Source: an uncultured Collinsella sp. (GTDB lineage: Bacteria > Actinomycetota > Coriobacteriia > Coriobacteriales > Coriobacteriaceae). Taken from it: a stretch of DNA of 25,662 bases. The notes under the pieces were generated by a model, which worked only from the letters and a program-made list of their open reading frames with translations, made no database searches and was not told where the DNA came from. Shown here in pieces: positions 14,349-20,554 of this stretch. Each line of letters starts with the position of its first letter. Within the stretch, counting starts at the first letter, position 1. The stretch is from assembly GCA_958428675.1 (NCBI GenBank), contig CAUAGV010000005.1:1-25662 (forward strand). Reading direction: 5' to 3'. Both the position numbers and the translations under genes were made by a program.

Positions 14349-15701
14349 ATGTCTGACGACTTTTACACCATGGTCGATTCCGGAGACCCGGCACCCGACA
14401 ACGAGCACATCACCGGCGTGCGCGAAGAGCGTAAGGAAGGCGAGCAGACGACCACGCAGGCGCCAAAAGCCATGTACGCCGCGCGCATCGCCGTCTATGA
14501 CGACATGCTGTCGACACCGCGTGTGATCGTCATTGATCCGCAAGATGTCCGCACGTATTTGGAAGAGACGACCAACACCGTCTACCAGTGCATGAAAGAA
14601 CAAGGTGGCCATATCTCGCTCATGGTCATCCGCGAGATTGTCGAAAACTTTATCCACGCGCACTTTGCCGAGCCCATCATCTCGATTCTGGACGGCGGAG
14701 ACACCATCCGCTTTGCTGATCAAGGACCCGGCATCGACGACAAGGAGCGCGCTTTCGACTTTGGCGTTACCAGCGCAAACAGCAAGATGAAGCGCTATAT
14801 CCGTGGAACCGGAGCAGGGTTTCCCATGGTGCAGGAGTATTTGGAAAACGCCGGCGGGGCCGTATCCATCGAGGACAACATGGGCAACGGCACCGTGGTT
14901 ACGGTAAGCCTGGACCCTAAACGCGTGCAGGAAATAGAGCGTGCCGGCGGACGCGGTGCTGCCGTGCGGCCCGAGACGGAGCAGCCCGCATATCCCCTGC
15001 CGGGAGCTTTTGCGCAGCAGCCCATGGCAACGCAACAGATGCAGCCCCGCGTGGGACAGATGCAGCAGCCCGGAATGCTTCCTACACAAGAGTCCCAGGC
15101 GGCGTCGATGTCGATGCCGCCAAACGTGCCAGAGGCCATGCCACTGGCGGATCAGGATGCAGCAGCAATACAGCAGGCGACGGGGGCACCGGGTGGCCAG
15201 CAAATGGGATATCAGCCGCACCAACAGGGATATCCATATCAGCAGATGCCGCCACTGGGGTATGGCCAGCAGTTCCCACAGCAGTACCAGCAGGGATATC
15301 AGCAGCCGTACCAGCAGATGCCGCAGCAGCAGTACAACCCCTGGGCCCAGCAGATGCCTCCGCAGCCTTACCAACAGTGGCCTCAAAGTTTTCAACAGCA
15401 AATGCCGCCGATGCAGAGTTCTCAACAATCAGCAGCTCAAATGATGTATCCTAATGCAGCAAATCAATATGCGCAGCCACAGCCGGACGTGTTCGTAAGC
15501 GATCGCGGCAACGCCGCGCTGGGCTATCTGGCGCAAAATCAAGCGTGCGGTGCAACCGATCTGGCGAGGGCGTTTGGAAACTCGGCCCCCACTTGGTCAC
15601 GCACGCTCAATGACTTGGCGCAGGCCGGCTTGGTCATCAAGCATGGCCAGAAATACCATCTGACCGAACTCGGCGCCGCTCGCGTGCGAGCTCAGAGCTA
15701 A
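14349..15701 (+). CDS. GHKL ATPase with Q-rich linker and C-terminal winged helix, encoded next to dnaA
   Basis: This 450-residue protein starts at ATG 14349 behind a weak GAGCGG. Residues about 55-190 form a complete Bergerat ATP fold: N box REIVEN (Glu96, Asn100), G1 box DQGPG (124-128), G2 box GTGAG (153-157) and a final NGTVVTVSL strand. No His-phosphorylation and dimerisation domain or transmembrane helix is present. Residues about 200-387 are a low-complexity Gln/Pro/Met/Tyr linker (QQYQQGYQQPYQQMPQQQ and similar). Residues 388-450 look like a winged helix (ATDLARAFGNSAPTWSRTLN, then YHLTELGAARVR). The stop is 15 nt before the dnaA start, so the genes are probably co-transcribed. I do not recognise a named family. 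It could be an ATP-sensing DNA-binding regulator or an anti-sigma-like kinase; the domain reading is firm and the function open. Confidence 0.85.
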   Translation: MSDDFYTMVDSGDPAPDNEHITGVREERKEGEQTTTQAPKAMYAARIAVYDDMLSTPRVIVIDPQDVRTYLEETTNTVYQCMKEQGGHISLMVIREIVENFIHAHFAEPIISILDGGDTIRFADQGPGIDDKERAFDFGVTSANSKMKRYIRGTGAGFPMVQEYLENAGGAVSIEDNMGNGTVVTVSLDPKRVQEIERAGGRGAAVRPETEQPAYPLPGAFAQQPMATQQMQPRVGQMQQPGMLPTQESQAASMSMPPNVPEAMPLADQDAAAIQQATGAPGGQQMGYQPHQQGYPYQQMPPLGYGQQFPQQYQQGYQQPYQQMPQQQYNPWAQQMPPQPYQQWPQSFQQQMPPMQSSQQSAAQMMYPNAANQYAQPQPDVFVSDRGNAALGYLAQNQACGATDLARAFGNSAPTWSRTLNDLAQAGLVIKHGQKYHLTELGAARVRAQS

Positions 15702-15716
15702 AGAACGGGAGAGACA

Positions 15717-17441
15717 GTGGACGAGGAAGCAAGCATCATCCTGGGGGATGCCATCGCCTTTTGCCAGCGCGACGGCCAAGATGCACGCCTCATCAACATG
15801 CTGGGGCAATCGCGGGCCATAAGCCTGACCGAAGATACGCTCACGATCGAGGCCCCCTCGCGCTTTGCCATCGCGCAGCTCAAAAAGCATCAGCCGACTA
15901 TTGAGGCCTATCTGGAAGAAATCGCCTTTGCACCGATCGCGCTCGACATCGTGGCACCGCAAGGCGCAACGGCCGAATCTGCTGCCGCGACGGCGCCCGC
16001 CACGGCTCCCGCTGCCTCCCCGGCGGTGCCGGCCTCCGCAGGCGACGTGCCGACAATCGAGCACCAGCACGGCGATGTTTCCCGTGAAACCATGGCACCG
16101 TTGCCGACCGCGGCGGCGACGTCAACGAACGCACCCGTCACGCACATGCCCATCGCTCACGACGCAGCGGCGGGCGCGGATTCGGGCATTGCAATCAAGA
16201 ACACGCTCTCGGCCGATGATTTTCGTCGCATGATGAACCAGATGAAGGGCGGAGCGCCGACTAAGTCCACGCAAGCTGCGGCAGCCGCTTCACCCATGCC
16301 AGCACCGACCGTACCGGCCGAGCAGAATGCGGATGGAGCCCCGCTCGCCGCGAACTCAAAATTTACCTTTGAGAACTTTGTCTACGGCCCCGAGAACAGC
16401 CATGCCTATCGCTCGGCACTCAAGTTTGCCGCCCTCGCGGACGAGCGCGGCACGTGCACATCACTGTTCATCTACGGCAAATCGGGCCTGGGCAAGACGC
16501 ACCTGCTGCTTGCCATCAAAAACGAGCTCGCCGAGAAGTCGCCCGAGATCAAGGTCAAGTATGCCAACTCCCAGGCATATCTGGACGACCTGATGACCGA
16601 GTTCGACCGCCAAAAGAAGAGCAACGCCCCTATCATGCAGGCATACCACGGCGTGGACGTGCTCATCATCGATGACATCCAAAACATCATCGGCAAGCGC
16701 GCGAGCGTGGACTACTTTTTCCAGCTCATGGACGAGTTCATCCGCAACAACAAGAAGGTCGTCATCGCGGCAGACCGCGCCCCCAAGGACCTGAGCATGG
16801 ACGAGCGTCTGACCAGCCGCTTCAACGCCGGCATGCTCTGCTTGGTCGCAGAGCCCAGCTACGAGATGAAATACAAGATCTTGCAGCGCTATTACGAGAA
16901 CACCATCGTCGCCGCTCCCGAGGCAGGCGACGACTCGCTGCTGGCGGCCTATGGGGGCGACGGCGGGCACCTGACCGACGAGCACTTTAAACACATGGCC
17001 GAGGTCTCGGGCACCAACATCCGCGAACTCGAGAGCTTCTGCGAGCGCTGCGCCGGCGAGGCGGGCGACCGCGAGCGCGAGGGCGGGGAGCTCACCTTTG
17101 ACGATATCGACGCCATCGCCAGCCAGTACTTCGACACATCGGCCAAAAAGATCAACGTCCAGACGGTTCAGTCCGTCATCGAAGAGCAGTACGGCGTGAC
17201 GCACGAGGAGCTCATCGGCCCGCGTCGCAACGCCAATATCGCCAAAGCACGCCATATCGCTATCTACCTAGCCATCGAGATGTGCGAGATGACGACCACG
17301 GCGGTGGGCGCCGAATTTGGCAACCGCAACCACTCGACCGTCAGTACGAGCTACAAAAAGGTCCAGAAGATGATTCAGGAAGACCGCACCGTCACCGAAG
17401 ACCTCAAGTCGCTGCGCGATAAAATTACACTGCGCTCGTAG
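15717..17441 (+). CDS. dnaA: Chromosomal replication initiator protein DnaA
   Basis: This 574-residue initiator starts at GTG 15717 behind GGGAGAG. Domain I is about 1-80. Domain II is an unusually long Ala/Pro/Thr-rich linker (about 82-212). The AAA+ domain III has Walker A GKSGLGKT (254-261), Walker B VLIIDDIQN, a sensor-1 region VVIAADRAP and the arginine-finger segment LTSRFNAGM, where the usual Trp is Ala. Domain IV ends with the recognition signature GNRNHSTV (535-542) in place of the usual GGRDHTTV. A Gly/Asp-rich insertion lies near 402-420 within domain III. DnaA binds boxes at oriC and opens the DNA. The gene follows the GHKL-ATPase gene by 15 nt and is followed by the candidate unwinding region. 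The linker coding sequence contains a parS-like site. Confidence 0.98.
   Translation: MDEEASIILGDAIAFCQRDGQDARLINMLGQSRAISLTEDTLTIEAPSRFAIAQLKKHQPTIEAYLEEIAFAPIALDIVAPQGATAESAAATAPATAPAASPAVPASAGDVPTIEHQHGDVSRETMAPLPTAAATSTNAPVTHMPIAHDAAAGADSGIAIKNTLSADDFRRMMNQMKGGAPTKSTQAAAAASPMPAPTVPAEQNADGAPLAANSKFTFENFVYGPENSHAYRSALKFAALADERGTCTSLFIYGKSGLGKTHLLLAIKNELAEKSPEIKVKYANSQAYLDDLMTEFDRQKKSNAPIMQAYHGVDVLIIDDIQNIIGKRASVDYFFQLMDEFIRNNKKVVIAADRAPKDLSMDERLTSRFNAGMLCLVAEPSYEMKYKILQRYYENTIVAAPEAGDDSLLAAYGGDGGHLTDEHFKHMAEVSGTNIRELESFCERCAGEAGDREREGGELTFDDIDAIASQYFDTSAKKINVQTVQSVIEEQYGVTHEELIGPRRNANIAKARHIAIYLAIEMCEMTTTAVGAEFGNRNHSTVSTSYKKVQKMIQEDRTVTEDLKSLRDKITLRS
16076..16091. promoter_or_regulatory. 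parS-like sequence inside dnaA
   Basis: TGTTTCCCGTGAAACC differs from parS at positions 7 and 16. It lies in the part of dnaA encoding the non-conserved linker (residues DVSRET), where protein sequence is free to vary. Confidence 0.4.
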
Positions 17442-17454
17442 GGAAATAGAGACA

Positions 17455-17466
17455 CCTGTTGAAAAC
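17455..17466 (-). promoter_or_regulatory. Putative DnaA box (GTTTTCAACAGG), right copy
   Basis: This is the exact reverse complement of the 12-mers at 14202 and 14255, 13 nt after the dnaA stop. It overlaps the 17-mer TTGAAAACTTGTCGAAA shared, with one mismatch, with 14269-14285. Confidence 0.6.
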
Positions 17467-17632
17467 TTGTCGAAACCACGGGCATAAGGTGTCTAAAACC
17501 CAACCCGCGGTGATGAAAAGTTTTGCGCAGGTTTTGAACGTGGAAAACCACCCCTGTTGCACACAGGTTGCTGTCGATTCTCTTTCTGGGTCTGACCTGC
17601 GTCTTTGGGAGTAATCAACAGTTTCGTCAGTG

Positions 17633-17647
17633 CTATTACTATTATTA
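17633..17647 (-). promoter_or_regulatory. DnaA-trio array
   Basis: On the minus strand this reads TAATAATAGTAATAG; read 3' to 5' from the box side it is GAT-AAT-GAT-AAT-AAT. These are five uninterrupted 3'-(G/A)AT-5' trios, the element that guides DnaA onto single-stranded DNA. The nearest box variant ends at 17620. Confidence 0.65.
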
Positions 17648-17679
17648 AGATATTTATATCTATAGAAAGGTATTAAAAG

Positions 17680-18783
17680 ATGAAGTTCACCGTCAGCCAG
17701 AGCTCGCTTACACAAGCCATCGGCGTCGTTATGAAGGGTGTCGCTTCGGCATCCACCCTCCCCATCCTGTCGGGCGTGCTCGTTAAGGCCCAAGACGGCA
17801 TCTTGGAATTCCAGACCTCTAACTACACCATCTCGATCCGTCATCGCATCGCGGCGCATGTCGAAGAAGAGGGCGAGATGGTTATTCCCTGTAAGATGCT
17901 CTCCAATATCACCAAGACCCTCCCCGATGCCCCGGTCACCTTTGAGCTGTCCGAGCGCCAGGTGCTGATTGGTTGCGAGAAGAGCTCTTTCCGCCTGAAC
18001 ACGCTCGATGCCAATGACTTCCCCGAGTTTCCGGCCTATGCCATCGAGAGTGCCGTGGAGCTGCCGACCGATGTCTTGTCCGAAATGGTCGGCCGCGTGT
18101 GGCGCGTCACCTCGACCGACAAGGCTCGCCCCATCCTGGGCGGCGTGCACATGAAGGTCGAGAACAACACCGTACGCCTGGTAGCGACCGATTCCTTCCG
18201 CTTGGCCGTGTGCGATACGCAGGTCGAGACCTCGACCCTCGAGGGCTCCTTTGAGCTCAACGTTCCGGCTGACGCCTTTAACGACGCGCTGAACATCATG
18301 GCCAGCCAAGCGACCATCATGATCGGGGCTACCGACACCCAGGTCGTCTTCGAGGCCGGCAACACCACCTACGTGTCGCGCCGCATCGAGGGCGTGTACC
18401 CCAACTACAAGCAGCTCATCCCCGATTCGTGCGTGACGAGCGTCAAGATCGACGTCGCCGCCTTTAACGCCGCCCTCAAGCGCGTGGCCGTTATCGCGAG
18501 CGCCAACCCCGCCGTCAAGTTCGAGATCGATGTCGAGAACGGGCAGATGGGCCTGTCCTCCATTTCCAATGACCAGGACCTTGCGCAGGAGACGATCGAT
18601 GTCGAGGCCGAGGGCGAGTCGGGTACCATCGCCTTCAACTACCACTACATCTTCGGCTGCCTCAATGCCCTGTCCAAGGAGAAGGAGATCACGCTGGAGC
18701 TCAAGAGCTACTCGCAGGCGGGCATCTTTAAGTCCTACGACAAGATCAACTACCTGTACCTGGTCATGCCGGTCCGCATCTAG
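17680..18783 (+). CDS. dnaN: DNA polymerase III beta sliding clamp
   Basis: This 367-residue protein forms a ring dimer that tethers DNA polymerase III and other repair factors to DNA. It starts MKFTVSQSSLTQAI at ATG 17680, behind AAAGG about 9 nt upstream. Conserved clamp features include LPILSGVLV, the RLNTLDANDFPEFP loop, LVATDSFRLAV and the extreme C-terminus YLYLVMPVRI, which helps form the partner-binding cleft. Three repeated clamp domains of about 120 residues fit the length. The gene follows the candidate oriC and is separated from recF by 9 nt. Confidence 0.98.
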   Translation: MKFTVSQSSLTQAIGVVMKGVASASTLPILSGVLVKAQDGILEFQTSNYTISIRHRIAAHVEEEGEMVIPCKMLSNITKTLPDAPVTFELSERQVLIGCEKSSFRLNTLDANDFPEFPAYAIESAVELPTDVLSEMVGRVWRVTSTDKARPILGGVHMKVENNTVRLVATDSFRLAVCDTQVETSTLEGSFELNVPADAFNDALNIMASQATIMIGATDTQVVFEAGNTTYVSRRIEGVYPNYKQLIPDSCVTSVKIDVAAFNAALKRVAVIASANPAVKFEIDVENGQMGLSSISNDQDLAQETIDVEAEGESGTIAFNYHYIFGCLNALSKEKEITLELKSYSQAGIFKSYDKINYLYLVMPVRI

Positions 18784-18792
18784 CGCTGCGCC

Positions 18793-19899
18793 ATGACCAT
18801 GTTCGCCCGCGATCTTTCCGTCGCGCACTACCGCAGCTTCGATAGCTATCACCTTGCCCCGGACGAGGGCGTGACGATACTTGCGGGACCCAACGCGGCG
18901 GGAAAGACCAATCTCATAGAGGCGCTGCAGCTGCTAACGAGCGGCGCCTCGTTTAGGCATCCGACCGCAGCCGAGCTCGTCCATGACGGCGTGGGCTCGT
19001 GCAAGATCGAGCTGAGGCTCGAGGGCGACGGCCGCGTGCTTGATATGGGATTGAGCGCGGAGGACGGTAAGCGCTCGTTTAGCCGCAACGGCAAGAGATG
19101 CTCTGCCGCCGGTGTGCGCGGGGTTCTTCCGAGCGTGCTGTTTTGCCCCGACCATCTGGACATGGTTAAGCGTGGCGCCAGTGTGCGCCGCGCCGCCCTC
19201 GATGACTTTGGCATGCAACTGAGCGCACGCTATGCCGATCTTGCGAGCACCTATGGGCGCTGCGTGACCCAGCGTAACGCCTTGCTCAAGGAGACCTGGT
19301 GCTGCCGCGAGATGCTCGGCGCGTGGAACGATTCGATTGCCCGCGCGGGCTCGGCCCTGCTCGTGCACCGGTTGGCTCTGCTCGACCGGCTGGCGGGTCA
19401 TGTGCACACTGCCTACGGGCAAGTAGCGTCAGGTGAGGCCGCCAACGTGACCTATGCGTCCACGCTGGGGGCTTTGCCCCAGGTCGAGGATCGCGAAGAG
19501 CTGAAGGGTTGGGCGTACGAGCGCATGCTGGCCGCCCTTGACGAGCATGCCGACGAGGAAATTCGCCGCGGCGTGACGTTGGTGGGACCGCATCGCGACG
19601 AGATTGAATTTACCGTGGCGGGTCGCTCCGCCCGTTCATTTGCCAGCCAAGGACAGCAGCGAACGTTGGTACTGTCCTGGAAGGTGGCCGAGGTGGCCGT
19701 GGCTCGCGATGTTCTGGGCACCGCCCCACTGCTGCTTCTGGACGACGTGATGAGCGAGCTCGACGGCGAGCGTCGCGGCGCTTTCCTGCGGCTGATCGGC
19801 GATGATATCCAGACGGTCATAACTACGACCAACCTGGGGTACTTTACCGATGACCTGCTTGATCGAGCCAAGGTGGTGAGCATGGGTGAGACGTGCTAA
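18793..19899 (+). CDS. recF: DNA replication and repair protein RecF
   Basis: This 368-residue SMC-like ATPase has Walker A GPNAAGKTN (32-40), ABC signature SQGQQR (285-290) and Walker B LLLLDDVMSELD (Asp317, Asp318). RecF with RecO and RecR loads RecA at gaps. I took ATG 18793; ATG 18799 is an equally possible start two codons in, and neither has a clear ribosome site. With a 9-nt gap after dnaN, translation is probably coupled. The 3' end overlaps the next gene by 14 nt. Confidence 0.97.
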   Translation: MTMFARDLSVAHYRSFDSYHLAPDEGVTILAGPNAAGKTNLIEALQLLTSGASFRHPTAAELVHDGVGSCKIELRLEGDGRVLDMGLSAEDGKRSFSRNGKRCSAAGVRGVLPSVLFCPDHLDMVKRGASVRRAALDDFGMQLSARYADLASTYGRCVTQRNALLKETWCCREMLGAWNDSIARAGSALLVHRLALLDRLAGHVHTAYGQVASGEAANVTYASTLGALPQVEDREELKGWAYERMLAALDEHADEEIRRGVTLVGPHRDEIEFTVAGRSARSFASQGQQRTLVLSWKVAEVAVARDVLGTAPLLLLDDVMSELDGERRGAFLRLIGDDIQTVITTTNLGYFTDDLLDRAKVVSMGETC

Positions 19900-20449
19900 T
19901 TACGAGCGCGAGAGCGAAACGGTCGCCTTCAGCGGGTTTTTGAACGCAGAGCGCCAACGCATCCTGGCGGCTGCAACGCCTAAGCGCCGTGCGCAGATGG
20001 AGGCCGCCGAGGAGTCGCGCACGGTCTATCGCGCATGGAACGCGGTGTGCTCGGGCACGCGCGAGGGGCGGCATGTGACGGGACTGCGCTACCTGCCCGA
20101 GTCCAATGAGCTGCTGGTATATCTCGACTCGCCCTCGTGGACGCAGGAAATGACGCTGTTGCGCGAGATCATCCGCGCGCGCATGGAGCGCGCCGGTGCG
20201 CATGTGGACGGCCTGGTGTTCAAAACCACCGCGCCCGGTCACACACCGCCCGCCGCCAAGGAGCGCCTGCGCCCGGCGACGACCGAGCGACCGCCGGCCC
20301 CGCACGCCGACCTAAGTGAGGCCGAGCGTACCGAGATCGAGCGCCAAGTGGCGCCCATCGAAGACCAAAAACTGCGCGAGGCCCTCGAGAATGCCATGAG
20401 AGCCAGTGCCGAGTGGGCCAAGGGCGTGCAAAGCAAAAAAGAGCCTTAA
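19886..20449 (+). CDS. dciA: DciA-family replicative helicase loader (DUF721)
   Basis: This 187-residue protein starts at GTG 19886, inside the end of recF. Residues about 45-115 show the DUF721 pattern: a YRAWNAVCSGTREGRHV segment, then LLVYLDSPSWTQEMTLLREI and VDGLVFKT. DciA is the ancestral loader of the DnaB helicase in bacteria lacking DnaC or DnaI, and in mycobacteria it lies between recF and gyrB, as here. The C-terminal third is a Pro/Arg-rich linker followed by a charged helix. The first 40 residues are basic and variable. It is the last gene before a terminator, so the ATPase-dnaA-dnaN-recF-dciA set may form one transcription unit separate from gyrase. Confidence 0.9.
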   Translation: MRRANYERESETVAFSGFLNAERQRILAAATPKRRAQMEAAEESRTVYRAWNAVCSGTREGRHVTGLRYLPESNELLVYLDSPSWTQEMTLLREIIRARMERAGAHVDGLVFKTTAPGHTPPAAKERLRPATTERPPAPHADLSEAERTEIERQVAPIEDQKLREALENAMRASAEWAKGVQSKKEP

Positions 20450-20476
20450 ATCGCATCTGGTGGCCTTGTAGAGCCA

Positions 20477-20505
20477 AATACCCTCGTTCCCGAGGGTATT
20501 TTTTT
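20477..20505 (+). terminator. Rho-independent terminator after dciA
   Basis: A perfect 10-bp stem (AATACCCTCG/CGAGGGTATT) with a 4-nt TTCC loop runs into a T-tract at 20499-20505. It separates the dnaA-dciA genes from gyrB-gyrA. Confidence 0.93.
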
Positions 20506-20531
20506 ACGATAAACTAGTAAGGCTGTACACA
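20503..20531 (+). promoter_or_regulatory. Possible gyrB promoter
   Basis: TTTACG (20503-20508) and TACACA (20526-20531) are spaced 17 bp apart, matching consensus at 4 and 3 of 6 bases. The -35 would overlap the terminator T-tract. Because a terminator precedes gyrB, some promoter must lie in this 49-nt gap, but the match is weak. Confidence 0.3.
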
Positions 20532-20554
20532 TTTTCTTGACTGAAGGAGGACGT

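Larger units (their letters stand above)
17442..17679. other. dnaA-dnaN intergenic region; candidate oriC with unwinding element
   Basis: This 238-bp gap contains no gene. The left part holds box-like sequences: CCTGTTGAAAAC (17455-17466), GTTTTGCGCAGG (17520-17531) and CCTGTTGCACAC (17553-17564). A box variant TAATCAACA (17612-17620) is followed 12 bp later by five tandem trinucleotides and then an AT-rich stretch (17633-17679) running into the dnaN ribosome site AAAGG. This order (boxes, short spacer, DnaA-trios, AT-rich DNA) matches the basal unwinding system described for B. subtilis oriC. The region also has to contain any dnaN promoter. Confidence 0.75.

Noticed and set aside
14259..15428. 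A 389-codon leftward open frame opposite the GHKL-ATPase gene
   Set aside because: It is a His/Leu/Arg-rich shadow of Gln/Met-rich coding sequence. The sense frame has a full ATPase fold and winged helix.
15190..15440. CAG/CAA-rich repetitive DNA as a possible tandem repeat or CRISPR-like array
   Set aside because: The units are irregular and in frame with Gln-rich protein. There are no constant repeats with unique spacers of fixed size.
17425..18852. A 475-codon open frame antisense to dnaN
   Set aside because: It is a shadow of the clamp gene, runs across the origin region and shows no recognisable motif.
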